Shown piece by piece: positions 19,840 through 31,947 of a stretch of DNA of 64,000 nt. The stretch is from Arthrinium phaeospermum (taxonomy: Eukaryota > Ascomycota > Sordariomycetes > Amphisphaeriales > Apiosporaceae). The notes under the pieces are model-generated. The model saw nothing but the letters and a program-made list of their open reading frames with translations, was not told where the DNA came from and did not search any database. Numbering within the stretch: the stretch's first letter is position 1; every line of letters begins with the position of its first letter. The stretch is from positions 5,084,001 to 5,148,000 of the forward strand of contig QYRS01000002.1 of NCBI GenBank assembly GCA_006503535.1, read 5' to 3'. The translations under genes were made by a program, and so were the position numbers.

Positions 19840-21832
19840 CTAGCTCTCCCCCTCCACCACATGCGAAACCTCGACCGTCTCGATGATGGACTGGTACCGC
19901 GGCCGGATCGAGACGCTGATCTCGGAGGGCGCGCGCCCGTAGACGGCGTCGATGCGGCCCTGGAACTTGAGCAGCGTCTGCGCGCGCAGCATGTGGCCCT
20001 CGGTCGACCGCACAAACTCGCCCGCCTCGACGAAGATCATGTGCGACTCGTCGACGCGCGCGGCCTCGGGCACGTCCTCGTTGGCGGGCGCGATGACGTC
20101 CTTCCACAGGCACCGTCGTGCGACTTCTTTCGTGTACCCGTCCGCCAGCTCGACGAGCACGGCCGGCCGCTCGCCCGCCTGCCCCCCCACGGCCACGGCG
20201 TGCTGCACCATCCCGTGCTTGCCCAGCGTCTTCTCGAAGGCGAGCGCGAACTCGCCCGCGTCCGCCGTCAGGTCCTGCACCCGGCTCACGAACCGCCAGG
20301 TGTAGGGGGCCTTGGCCGGGTCCGGGTGCGGCGTCCAGACTTCCTTGGTGGGATACTCCGGGTACGGCGCCGCGTCGGGGGCTTTGGCGCCCTCGCCCAG
20401 GCACGCCCAGTACCCGATGTACTTCTCCGACTGCGGCGTCAGCGTCATGACCAGCTCGTACAGCTCCAGGCGCGCGCCGTCGTCGCCAAAGTACTCGAGG
20501 TCGTCCCGCTCCTTGAAGACGCAGCCGCCGGCTTCGATGTCGAAGCAGCAGTACTGGTAGTCCTCCGGGTCGGACTCGAGCTGCGGCGGCGTGCAGACTT
20601 CGGCGGAGCCCCAGACGTCGAATATCCTCGTGGTCTTGGACCACATCTGGCCGGCAAAGTCGGAGAGGATGCCTGTAAGTATGTTAGATATAAGGCTTGA
20701 AGGTAAAGCAGATGGAAGAAAATAAGGATTGTATGGGCTGGGACATACCATTTCCATACACCACAGTATCCATCTGCTTGATGTAGTCCTCCGCATCCTC
20801 CCGGCGCGCGATGAGCTCCATCAGGAAACTCGGCATGAAGCCGACCTTGGCCTTGGAGTACTTGATGATGTCGCACATTTCGTTGATGCCCTCGACCGGC
20901 CGGTTCCGGAAGCCGGGCACCAGCGTGCAGCCGCCAAAGGCGTACACGGTCATGGCCAGGATGCAGGCGATGGCGTGGAAGGGCGAGGCGACCATGAGGA
21001 AGCGCGTGCCGACGCCCCGCTGCCACACCATGTGCTTGCGCCCGTCCACGTCGGGCAGCTCGGATTGCATGTCCAACTGGAGCATAAGATGTTAGTATTG
21101 GTGATTCATGTGCGCATATCGTAGGGTACACCAGGTATACCAGAAAAGAAAAGAAAGTGACATAGAGCCAAAAGAAAAGAAAAACTCGGGTGGACCTACT
21201 GTGCTCATGGTGGAATGCCTATACGTGATGGGCCGGGGCGCCCCGGTCGTCCCGCTGGTCTGGCAAATGACGAAGGGGTCCAGCTCGGCCTCGTCATAAG
21301 ACTTGGTATAGGGAAAGGGCTCGGCCAGGACGGCCATGTCGAGCAGGTCGTCGAGCTCGGGGATCTCGACGGTGGGCATGGGCCGCTGCTCGAGGATGTC
21401 GACGGCGTAGACGCCGCGCGACAGCAGCATGGCGCGGCAGCCGCACTGCTCGATGAGCGACAGGTGCAGCTCCAGCGTGTTCAGGTGCGAGCTGAAGAGC
21501 ACCTGCCAGCCCGCCTTGGCCGCCGCCGGGATCAGCATGTAGTAGCGGATGTCGGGCACGCCCAGGTAGACCAGGGCCTCGAACTTGTCGTCCTTGTCTT
21601 TGGGTTCCGGCGGCGGGCCCAGCGCCTGGGTGATGCAGTGCGCCAGCTTGTTGATGCCGTTGGCAAAGGCCGCGTAGCTGACGTCCTCGAAGCCCTGCTC
21701 CAGGTCGTAGTCGTCCACCGGCAGCGACGCCCACGCCCGGTCCGGGTCCTGGCGCGCCACCTCGTCGATGATGACGGGCAGCAGCCGCCGCCCGACCTCA
21801 CCCGGGACGCTGGGGGTGGTGCCGCTCGCCAT
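19840..21832 (-). CDS. NRPS-like adenylate-forming enzyme (A domain only)
   Basis: Exons 21832-21200, 21076-20749 and 20672-19840 join in phase 0 and phase 1 to 597 aa. The AMP-binding core motif TSGTTGAPRP is at residues 192-201. Other typical blocks are YLGVPDIRYYMLIPAAAKAGW, the adenylation block DVWGSAEV, and LLKFQGRIDAVYG near the C-terminus. Members activate a carboxylic or amino acid as acyl-AMP (family knowledge). The protein stops where fungal NRPS-like or carboxylate-reductase enzymes would continue into a carrier domain, and no thiolation or reductase domain follows downstream. It may load a substrate in trans or make a CoA ester; substrate unknown. It is tail-to-tail with the HET gene. 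Confidence 0.88.
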
Positions 21833-24800
21833 TGCGCGGGTATGTGCTGTCTGCCTTTCTCTCTCTGCCTCGCTCTCTTTCTGACTTTCGTCTTCTTCTG
21901 GCCTGGATGGGCCTTTAGGTTTTTTTACCTAATGCAAATGAGGGAAAACAGAAGCAGCCAAGTAAGAATTAACTTTGGGGATGTGCGGTCCAGTAGCCTC
22001 TTTGGATGTGACTGGTCGTCTTCCTGTCATCCTTTCCTTCTTCTGGTCAGAGGGGTATGACAGGCATCAGGAAGGTCCCGAGGGAACGGATTCGCCTGCT
22101 TTTTCTTTTCCTTCTTGTTGGCTCTTTTTGGGGCCCAACCCGCAACTTAGACGCAAGTACGTACGTGTATGTAGGTAAGACAGGGCCAGACAGGAGGGAA
22201 GCGAAGGGGCGAGACACAGAGGCCGACAGACGGCTTGATCCGTTCTCGCAGACTTGCCTGCTTGCAGTCGCACCTGCAGCACGTGGGGGGGTTTCGCTCC
22301 CATGCCATTGCCGTGCGACACCCGAATTGCCTCATCGGGAAGGGCCAGCAGGGCGAGGAAGGCGAGTGGTTCGCTTTCATTTGCTCCAGGAGGAGCGTCC
22401 GGGCCGGGGAGTCGAGTGACAAACAGGAAACAATCGCTGGTTAATTATCAGATCAGTGCCTAATGAGCAGAATCTTCAGGCAAGGGTATGTATTGTATTT
22501 GCCGTCTTGATATGAGAGCGGACATTCCCCGGTGGCCAGGGCCAGGCAGTAGGCAGTACTAAGAACTATGTACTTAGCAACCGGGGTGTTCGTTTGGAGT
22601 AAATCGAATCAGCAATTTGGGTGGCCCATGTTGGCCATTATTCACGTCGTATCCTGCGAGCCAGCTCGGGCTGCCCCCTGCCCTTGGCCCCTTATTTTCT
22701 TGACCTCATTGACTCCACCGGCGACTGGGTCCGTGAGTAGCCAATGGCCATTCCCAATGGCTTCATATGGTGCGTTCGTCTCCAGCGCCGCCGGGTCTGC
22801 ACTTGCATCCTCCGCGAGATTGTTTACAGCAAATCCTTCCAAAGTCCGATGGGAGCGGAACGAAGGATTCGAACCAAGTAAATCCGGGTGGTCTGACTTC
22901 CCAGGTGATTGGCCGCCGGATTTGAGGTGAATACGGAGTACAAGCAAGGGCTGGAACCGAGACAGTGAGACGGTGCGCGAGTAATGCATGCATATGCCAA
23001 CCTACGCGAGCCTGCACGAGCGTCCCGTCCGGATTTAGCGCGCCGTCGTTCTTTGTCAAAGGGAACTACGAACTGCTCCATAACCTAACTGCCAAGTGCC
23101 TGATTGCCGAGAATCGGGTGAGCGAGCATTAAAGTGCTGACCAAAACTGTGCCACATGGGAAGAACCGCAGGGTGGACTCTGTCAGTCTTGGCTGACAAG
23201 CGGCCCGCTTACGAACGCTGCCATATTGTCGTTGTATAGGGTATAGCGCCGGTCAGGGGTCGTGGTCTCGCTGTCAGGGGTGGCTCCCTGGATATATGCG
23301 TGCATATTTATGCAAATGCCTTGATCGCCGACGCTCCTCAGAGGATCGACGGTTTATCAATCGAGAGGTCTGCGCTTCGATCGGCTGGGTGGAAATGATG
23401 AAGGGTAGCAGTCAAGATGTCAGTCAGCAGTTTACTAATAGGTATCAGGTGCAAGAAATCAATAGCCTGACCACTGGCCTGATTTCTCTGGACGCAAACA
23501 TCACAACATACTACCAACCACCGACCGACATGCTGCGGATGGATGAATAAGCCGGTGGGTAGGCAAGTAGGCCATCGTCTCTCCACAATAAGCATAGTCC
23601 CAACTACGGAGACACCAGAGAATATGAAAACTTAAAGTTCTGCCAAGCCTATACCCCTGTCAATAGCGCCTGTTGGTACTGCCCATGGGGACTCTTTCAA
23701 AGTCGCCAGACAGACTCCTCGCTTGCATGTTATCCCAAGCCAGAGCTCCAGTCTCTCCCTGTCAACCGAACATGTGCACAGACCCAACAGACAAATACTG
23801 CAGTAGTACGAAGTAAGGAGTACCACGAAGGGATACGGAAACGTGGATGATGCTTTCTCAAACTGGGCTTTTCACTCATGGTCTCCCGTCTCCGGATCAA
23901 GGGAAAGCACAATGCTACACAAGAGTGCAATCGTCCGATCCGGAAGTTACAGTTCCTCGCTTGAACATATCTTGGATCCATCTGCCGTAGCACCCCCTGC
24001 AGAGGCCCTTTTGTCGGTGAAGCAGAGCTATGCCGCCTTCGTACTATCTCCTACCCTTGGGAGTATGTCATGCTATCGCCGTGCATGTATAGACTGACTA
24101 GCCACGGCAAAAACTGTCCATTCTCAGACCCTTGAAAGGTACGCAGTGGAGTATTGCCTCTGCTGTAACTGTAAATGGCCAGCCCCCTCGCGTGCTTCCC
24201 ACTGGCATGCAACTTCGCGGTTGATCTCTTGCTTGGTTCATCTCTGATAGGAAAGCCGTCCTTTGCCGTGCCACCTGTGCCACCTGAGTGCGGCCGAGGC
24301 AAGCAAGACAGAACGCATGAGGAAGGGGAGTGCAAACCGAACTTGAAGCCGCTGTGGTTATGAACCATGGGCCGAATACGCGCACCTGCATTGCCGCATC
24401 TGCTCGCCGAAGCGAGAGGAAAGAAGGGGTATCGTCTCCCCTCTCTCTTGGTCTCGGAAGGTGGCATTTATAGATCAACACGCGAGCCTCGACGGGTATA
24501 AATACGTATATAGGCCCAAGCTCAAAGTTTATTAGAGTTCGCTCAACTTCCGGAACTAATTATACTCTCTAACTTATCACATTCTTCAGAACGACCATCT
24601 TTCAAGGTTGATCCCTACTGAACAAGCCGTTGTATCAGGAATACTCTAGGCCCCGGAATACTACCTGGAGCAACGAGGATCGTCTTAGCTCCCGCATTCC
24701 TACAGTATCCCTTCCTCTCACCCAACACCCCGACCTGTCCCCGACTCAAGCCTCTGAGCCTCTACCACCCCGTGCTCCTTTGACCATCCGTGCGCCGGCA

Positions 24801-24945
24801 ACGCCAGGGATTGCAAACGCACCGACGCTCTTACCTGACAACATCCCCGTCGCCTATCACCTATATCGATCGTCATACCATTGACAAAGTTTGTAACCCT
24901 ATCCTTTTTTGCCCGAAACACCCGAGAAACCCGGCAGGCATCACC
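21833..24945. other. 3.1-kb gene-free region
   Basis: Divergent upstream region of the adenylating enzyme and the methyltransferase. All open frames are short and without motifs. A B-box-like GGTTCGAATCC occurs on the minus strand near 22865, but no tRNA folds around it. A TATA-like run lies at 24497. Confidence 0.5.
24497..24504 (+). promoter_or_regulatory. Probable TATA box of the methyltransferase gene
   Basis: TATAAATA, followed by a second TATATA, lies about 440 bases before the methyltransferase start codon. This would imply a long 5' leader; position and sequence only. Confidence 0.35.
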
Positions 24946-26157
24946 ATGGCAGATACGCTCGGCAACGTCAACAGCGCCAAGCCGCTCTACACGCTCAACC
25001 ACACCAACGAGGTCGAGACCAACCGGCTCGACTCGAACCACTACAACCTGTACCTGCCGATGCAGGGCGGCCACGCGGTGCCGCCCCACATCAAGTCGTA
25101 CCTGGCCACGGTCAAGGGCGGCGCCAAGGTCATCGACGTCGGCACGGGCACGGGCTGCTTCCTGACGACGCTGGCGGAGCAGGTGCCGAGCATCAAACAA
25201 CTCGACGGCTTCGACCCGGACACGTCCAAGTTTCCCGCCGCCGAGACGCTGCCCAAGAACGTGCGGCTCATGGGCGGCGATGCGACGCAGCCTTTCCCGG
25301 AGGAAATGAACATGGCCGGCTCGTACGACCTCGTCCACGCCCGCCTCCAGTTCTTCTCCTGGCGCGCCGACGAGTGGCCCCGCGTCGTCGCCGCCATGGT
25401 CGCGCTGCTCAAGCCCGGCGGCCACCTGCTCTGGCACGAGGGCGGCTGGCACGGCTGGCAGACCATCCCGCCCAGCCTGGCGTTCGACGAGTACCTCGGC
25501 CACGAGATCAAGCGCACCATGGCCCTGGGCCGCGAGCCTATGTAAGTAAATCCTACCAGCTCAACCACATTCGTCTCCCAAATCATATATAACTAGCCCC
25601 TGCTAACTTGCTTCCCCAGCCCCGCCTTCAAGCTCCCCGGCTGGTTCAAGGACGCCGGCCTGCGCGACATCAACAAGGAAGTCTTCAACGTGCTGCAAGA
25701 CGAGAAGATCCAGCGCCTGGGCGCCGAGGTCCTCTACACCGTCTGCTACCAGTCCGCCCTCGGCGTGGCCGACCAGGGCGACACGCCCGGGCTCGCGACG
25801 CGCGAGCGGGTGCACGAGCTCTTCCGGCAGATCAAGGCCGACTTCGACGCCGGGCTCGTCGGCCAGGAGTTCCGCTGGGTCTGGGGCCGCAAGCCGCTCG
25901 TGGGCGAGGGTATTGATGGACCCCCGACTCCCGCCGCGTCCAGCACGTACGAGGTCTCGGCCACCAGCAACAGCGGGTCTAAGAAGGGAAGTGACGCTGG
26001 CTCGGCCAAGGCTACGCCGCGCACGCACAAGCGCAAGTCGAGCTTGTTTGCTTGGGTCAAGGATGCGCTTTCGTCGGCCAACAAGGAGAAGGAGGCCAAC
26101 GGCGGCGCCAAGGCTGCTACTACTGAGCCTCAGCCTACCGCTGCTGCCACCGCTTGA
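24946..26157 (+). CDS. Class I SAM-dependent methyltransferase
   Basis: Exons 24946-25541 and 25620-26157 join in phase 2 (donor GTAAGT, acceptor CCCCAG behind TGCTAAC) to 377 aa. The start sits in a good context (CACCATGG). Motif I, VIDVGTGTGCF (about residues 62-72), binds the SAM methionine/ribose. An acidic GFDPDTS follows, then GDATQPFP, the post-motif YDLVHARLQFFSW, and LLKPGGHLLWHEGG (motif III). This is the architecture of fungal small-molecule methyltransferases. The C-terminal 75 residues are Ala/Ser/Lys-rich and disordered, with a small helix LFAWVKDALSSANKE, an unusual extension. The substrate cannot be told from the sequence. Confidence 0.9.
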
Positions 26158-26525
26158 GGCGGCATTTCGTAACGAGAAAGAAAGAAAGAATGTTTTAACG
26201 GCCGCGTACGACACTTCATGAAAGCGTGGAGAGAGATACACATGAGCCATTTCGAGAATGGGGGAGACATACGAAACATAACGACTTGCATGGAAATGGA
26301 AGAAGTGTGGTGATGATAGCATACGTAATGTTGGATGGAGGAGTCTTGCTGTTTTGGTTTCTTGTTGCGCATTGGAAGGCGATACCCGTAGTTTGTTCAA
26401 GTTCATATATTATGCATTGGTCATGGCCACGGAATTGTCATGTTTTGGTTATTCTACTATTAAACAGATATACTCATATATATACTAGATATACAACAGA
26501 ATGCACTTACCCCAGCCATCGCTCT

Positions 26526-28445
26526 TCAGCAAGTATACGCCAGGTCAAAGTGCACCCGCGGCGTACCCTGGAAGTCAGCAGGCACCGCATATGAGATATT
26601 GTAGAACCAGTGATTCCGCAGCTGGCTGCCGTACGTGACAGGCAGCGGCTTCAGACCGGGGGCCGAGACATTGACGTCGAGGCAAGGCAGGTCGTCGAAG
26701 CCGCCGACGACGTGGGCGTTCCCCAGCGTCCACGCCGGCGGGATGCCCGAGAGGGCGAAAGTGAAGATGTCAGCTCCCGGCTCGGTCGTATTGGGGTACG
26801 CGACGGTCAGGTAGCCGGGCCCGGCCTCGGCCTGGATCGTGGTGGCCGAGGGGTACAGCGAGAAGAAGCCGTTGTAGGGGAAGGGGGCGTGCGTCGGGTC
26901 CGACGCCCAGTGCACAATGGCCGGCACGAACTGGTCGCCGCGGTTCTCGGTCTCGCCCGTGACGACCGTCTGCCCGCCGGCCATGAGGCCCGCGCTCAGC
27001 CACGACGTGGCGACGCGGTGCCGGTCCGAAGTCAGGTCGTCGTAGACCGTCTTGTTCATGAAGCGCTCGCCCTCCCACCAGCCCCGGGCCTTCAAGAGCG
27101 CCGCGGCTTCGGGGCGGACGCACTCGGCCACCACGTCCATGACCAAAGCAAAGGCCGCGCCCTGCGCCACGTCGTACAGCACGTCCGCTTCGCCCTTGGG
27201 CGGCTGGGGCCCGTACTCGCGCCCGAAGACGCCCCACCAGAAGAGCGAGATGATCTGGGAGTGCTCGGTCGCGTCGCGGCTGTAGGCGCGGTCGTAGGGG
27301 CCGACCATGTTGCCCAGGAAGGGGTTGTACTGGTGGGCGATGTCGTCCCAGAGACCCTGCAGCATGATGCGCGAGTTGCCGGTCATGGGTAGGTCCGCGG
27401 GGCCGTACTTGGCGTTGGTGGCTAGGGCCCAGATGTCGACGCCGTAGTAGTTGGGCGCGTTGTACTCGCCCATGACGTCCTGGCCGCCGCGCTGGAACAG
27501 GGCCAGGAGGTCTTCGCCTTGCTTTCGGGCGAAGTCGAGGAGCTGCTGGTTTTGCTTGCGCTGGCCTACCCAGCCCGTCGTGAGGGCGCGCATGAGGCCT
27601 GGGTTGGAGTAGGCTAGAACCAAGTTGTCGTCCTCGGGGAAGGTGCCGTTGCGGCGCATGCCGCCGACTGCCGCGGCTTCCAGGGAGTCTTCGATGCGAC
27701 CGACTAGCTCGGGGCCGATCTTGTCAGAGAACTCCTCGACCACCTGGATAAGCTGAGACCTGTGTTGGGTGTTAGGGAAAGAAGCAGAGGCCCTCGAAAT
27801 GGGAGAAGGGGTTTTCAAGTCTAGGTACTCACCCGATGAACTCTCGCCAATTGGGGTCATACGTGTCGTAGATGGAGGGCGGGTATAAGGGTGAGTCGGG
27901 GGTCGGATCAGGCGCATCCGGCGATAACTTGTACGTCCCGTACCACGGCGAGTCGTAGTCCGCGAGCATCTGAGTAGCAAGACTTGATGTCCAGTCAGCA
28001 CAGTCTCTAGATCTACTATGAGACACCATGTTGGTGGAAAGGGGTCCTACACTCCCTCGATTGACGCGATCGCGTTCTTGACGTCGTCGCCTTCGGCGCG
28101 ATGCAGGAGCCCGGGCAAGTACCAGGCCGTAAAGCGCGTGGACCACGGCCCGTTATCTTGGTACCAAATGAAGTCTTGGAAGAAGTTAGTTTTTCAATCC
28201 TCCATATAGCGATATACTTGGCTTCCAAACGTACTGTACGAGGCATCATACCGTGAGTCGCTTACGGACATCGAGTAGTCAAACAGGTCCTGTGCGGCTG
28301 CTAGCTGTTAGTTGTGCTATTTGATGCCCGATGGAGATATTAATGTTTACATACATGCAGACAGGCGCGAAGGCGGCGACTTCACCGCAGTGGCCAGGGA
28401 GGCCGACAAAGCCACGGCGGCCGCGAAGATGCTTGAGCAACCCAT
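26526..28445 (-). CDS. Secreted conserved fungal protein, likely alpha-barrel enzyme
   Basis: Exons 28445-28355, 28297-28235, 28174-28051, 27982-27833 and 27759-26526 join to 553 aa; exon 5 is certain, the small 5' exons are placed from splice signals and phase. The N-terminus is a signal peptide (IFAAAVALSASLATA). Conserved-looking blocks are FIWYQDNGPWSTRFTAWYLPGLLHRA, SPWYGTYKLSPD, DNLVLAYSNPGLMRALTTGW, EYNAPNYYGVD, WDDIAHQYNPFLGNMVGPYDRAYSRD and LYDVAQGAAFALVMD. The helix-rich aromatic pattern resembles six-hairpin glycosidase or linalool-dehydratase-type barrels, but I cannot assign a reaction. Several N-x-S/T sites (NKT, NTT, NVS, NIS) fit secretion. It converges on the methyltransferase gene, with about 370 bases between stop codons. 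Confidence 0.8.
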
Positions 28446-30354
28446 GGTGAATTGGCAGAAGGGAGAGGACTGCTACTACAGCTGCATCTCAGACTCCAGT
28501 GTGAAATACAGTGGCAGCAGCATCCAAGATATACCCATACCGACTGTATCGTTTAGAAGCCATGGCGCGTGACATGATCTTCGAGAGCCCACCCAGCAGC
28601 ATCGAGCTAATCTCAGCTTGTCTTCCCCGGGTCCCTTTTCCCCCAGTGGTATCAGTATCGACCGTGGAATGGCCCCGGATCCCCTTCAGCGCCAACCGTC
28701 CCCTTGGTATCACAGGGAAACGGGGAAGCTGCACTAGGTGGGCCGACCGGTATTGGCACCGGTCACGGCCGAAACTGGTAACTGGCGCGCGTCTTCATCC
28801 CCGCGTTCGGTTTCTGGGGCTGGACTTGGTTCTAATCTGGGGAAATTAGTGTAACTGGGGCTATTCCCTCACGCGACATGGAGAGATAGTTAGTTGCCAT
28901 AGTCACTTGAATCAATTACTGTTCACAAATCGAAGTACAACTCTTCAACACTTGTTGTAGTGCTTCGGAGTAAGGAGCAGGTCATCGGGCACAACTCCGC
29001 TCATGTTCTTGTCTGTCGAGCCAACAGCAGCTGGAGGTGGGGCTAACCTGTCAGGGGCCCCTTGTACCCCAACGACCCTTATCTGTGTCTCCTTCCATAT
29101 CCGGTGGATGGCATTTCGCTTAGTCTCTTCTGTGGCAGCACAATCTGGGCTGTTGCGGTCGACGATATGATTGTCGTCAGATTAAAGCTCCTGGGTATGT
29201 GAGACTTAAGAGGACATCAGTAAGTTGGGTTGAATCCCATATCGGAGCTGAATTTGGTTTACTTAACGGTAGAACAGCAAAAGAAACATCAGCGTATTAT
29301 TGGTGGCTACAGGTGCCTACCTACACGATGCTTCCGAATTCCGATGAACGGTAACCTAGTCGCCGGATCATGCAAAAAGTAGCAATTAATGATGTAATGA
29401 ACATATACTACGTGCAACCATCTGACCTTAGGCGCAGCCATTTACCTCCCTGACTCGTTAGGTATGCTTTCTGCCATGGCAGAACTTATCAATACGCGTT
29501 TCTCAGTTGCAACACTTTAGGGACACGAGGAGAGATTCGGCAAATGCCGAGTAAACCCGGCAAGACCAACGAAAGCTGTTCCCACACTCTGCCAGTTCAG
29601 GTACAAGCCACATGCTGCAAGGTTGGACAAAGAGAGCTTCTTTTTCCAGACATCTTCAGTTGGTTCGATCTTATGAAGCGTGGGAATTGACTGCGGCTAG
29701 AATTGACTTTCTTCAGATGAACTACGGCCATGACATCCGAAACTCTCCCCTACGAGCCCCATCCCGAAGTTCTGGATCAAACTCTCTTTTCAGCTGAGCA
29801 GAGTGCCAAGATCAGCTGCTAGCTATGGGCTACTACCCCAACGTTTCGCGGGATATCCCACTGGCTCCCGACACCGCATTCGCCGGAAGAAATGGCCGGG
29901 CTTCACCGAACAAACTGCCCACGTTATCTCGGGGCAAGCGACGGATCCGGTGCGCTTTCTCCGCTTCCCCAGATTGATAGGTGAGGCGATATGCAGGGGA
30001 TCCCGGAACTGTCCAGATTGGCATGCTCACAGCTTTGGACCCTGTCTCGTGATACGGCATCCCCACAGATAAAGTCCAGCAGCTGCTGGGTTCAAGATGT
30101 CGTTCGATCACGGATGGAAACCATAACATGTGAGGGGGTTCATTAAGGCCGCGGAGGGTTATCACTTTACATACTGCCCAGAAGAACTTTGCAACACATT
30201 CCAGTCCGTCGGGACGATTGCTACTTCATCATTGACGCCCGGTCTCTCGAACGCTACCAGGCTTCATCGAGAAAGTTGGTTACCAATCCACACTTGACCA
30301 AGTTGACACTTGCTGACCTCAGGCAACTCAGCAAGTAGCTGTTTGCAAGTAACC
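28446..30354. other. Intergenic, 1.9 kb
   Basis: Divergent upstream region of the secreted protein gene and the MFS transporter. Nothing beyond short motif-free frames was found. Confidence 0.5.
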
Positions 30355-31947
30355 ATGGAGAACACCGGCATCCCCGCGACGGTGGACGCCGCCGTCAAGG
30401 GCCAGAAGCTGGGCGTCTTCGCCTGGCTCTCCAACGGCGGCATCGTCAAGCTCAACGCGATCCTGCTCCTCTCGCTCATCTCGTCGTACGCGACGGGCTT
30501 CGACGGGTCCATGATGAACGGGCTGCAGTCGCTCGACAGCTGGAAGGCCTCGTTCAACCACCCGGAGGCCGACGACCTGGCCCTCCTGAACGCCATCCAG
30601 AGCGTCGGCCAGCTCGTTGCCCTGCCCTTCTGCGCCTACACCTGCGACCGCTTCGGTCGCAAGCCCGCGCTGCTCATCAGCGCGGCCGTCATGTTGGTCG
30701 GGGTCGCCCTGCAGGGCGGCGCGCAGAACACGGGCATGTTCATCGCGGCGCGCGGCATCATCGGGCTCGGGCTCGCGCTCAACATCACGGCGGCGCCGCT
30801 GCTCATCATGGAGCTGGCCTATCCGGCCCAGCGCGCCCCGCTCGTGTCCATTTATAATAGTCTGTGGGGCGTGGGCGCGCTGGTGGCGGCCTGGGCGACG
30901 TACGGCACCTTCCGGATCGAGTCGACGTGGGCGTGGCGCATCCCGTCGCTGCTGCAGGCCTTCTCGAGCGTGCTGCAGCTGGCGCTGTGCTTCCTAATCG
31001 AGGAGTCGCCGCGCTGGCTCATCTCGAAGGAGCGGGACGCCGAGGCGGAACGGTTGTTGGTCAAGTACCACGCCAACGGCGACGCGGCCGACCCCCTCGT
31101 GCCGCTCGAGATGGAGGAGATCCGCACGGCGCTGCGGCTCGAGAACAAGGCGCTGGCTTCCACTTCGTACCTGTCCTTCTTCCAGACGCCCGGCAACCGG
31201 CGCCGGTTCTTCATTATACTTGCCGTCGGCTTCTTCTCGCAGTGGAGCGGCAACGGGCTGATCTCGTACTACCTGACCCTGATCCTGAACTCGATCGGGT
31301 ACAAGGACCAGGAGACGCAGACCCTGATCAACGGCCTGCTCACGCTCTGGGGCACCGTCTGGAGCCTGGCCTTCTCGCTGATCGTCAACCGGTTCGGCCG
31401 GCGCACCCTGTTCCTGGTCTCGACGGTCGGCAGCCTGCTGTGCTACATCGTCTGGACCGCGCTGGAGGCGACGTACGAGAAGGCGGTGGACCTGGCCGGC
31501 GACGGCGAGGGCGGGCCCGACGGCGTGGCCAAGGGCGTGCTGGCCATGATCTTCCTTTTCAACGTGGTCTTCACGCTGGGCTGGGGCGTGCTGCAGGTCA
31601 CCTACGTGGTCGAGATCCTGCCCTTCCACCTGCGGGCGCGGGGGCTGGTGCTGTACAACCTGTTCGTGGCGCTGGCCCTCATCTTCAACCAGTACGCCAA
31701 CCCGATCGGCGTCACCAACTCCGGCTGGAAGTACTACATCACCTACGACGTCTGGCTCGCGTTTGAGGCCCTCGTCGTGTATTTTCTTTTTGTCGAGACG
31801 GGCAAGCTCAGCCTCGAGGAGACGGCGGCCGTGCTCGATGGGAAGGAGCACGAGAGGAGGCTCGAGGAGGAGGTCTTGCGGAAGACGGAGGCGAAGACGT
31901 TGGGGCTTACGACGGTGGTTTCGCGGCACAGTGAGAAGGGGCTGTAG
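30355..31947 (+). CDS. MFS sugar transporter (hexose/lactose-permease type)
   Basis: The intronless frame of 530 aa starts MENTGIPATV. About twelve hydrophobic helices are visible. Sugar-porter signatures are GFDGSMMNGLQSL in helix 1, DRFGRKPALL in the loop after helix 2, EESPRWL after helix 6, NGLISYYLTLILNSIG in helix 7, NRFGRRTLF in the loop after helix 8, and a C-terminal EETAAVLDG. The family moves mono- or disaccharides across the plasma membrane with protons (family knowledge); the particular sugar is unknown. Codon third positions are strongly GC-biased, so expression may be high. No cellulase or sugar-catabolic gene is adjacent. Confidence 0.95.
   Translation: MENTGIPATVDAAVKGQKLGVFAWLSNGGIVKLNAILLLSLISSYATGFDGSMMNGLQSLDSWKASFNHPEADDLALLNAIQSVGQLVALPFCAYTCDRFGRKPALLISAAVMLVGVALQGGAQNTGMFIAARGIIGLGLALNITAAPLLIMELAYPAQRAPLVSIYNSLWGVGALVAAWATYGTFRIESTWAWRIPSLLQAFSSVLQLALCFLIEESPRWLISKERDAEAERLLVKYHANGDAADPLVPLEMEEIRTALRLENKALASTSYLSFFQTPGNRRRFFIILAVGFFSQWSGNGLISYYLTLILNSIGYKDQETQTLINGLLTLWGTVWSLAFSLIVNRFGRRTLFLVSTVGSLLCYIVWTALEATYEKAVDLAGDGEGGPDGVAKGVLAMIFLFNVVFTLGWGVLQVTYVVEILPFHLRARGLVLYNLFVALALIFNQYANPIGVTNSGWKYYITYDVWLAFEALVVYFLFVETGKLSLEETAAVLDGKEHERRLEEEVLRKTEAKTLGLTTVVSRHSEKGL

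Noticed and set aside
19693..20700. 335-codon plus-strand frame
   Set aside because: Antisense of the last exon of the adenylate-forming enzyme.
22855..22880. Minus-strand B-box-like GGTTCGAATCC suggesting a tRNA
   Set aside because: The sequence around it does not give a T stem, A box, anticodon arm or acceptor pairing.
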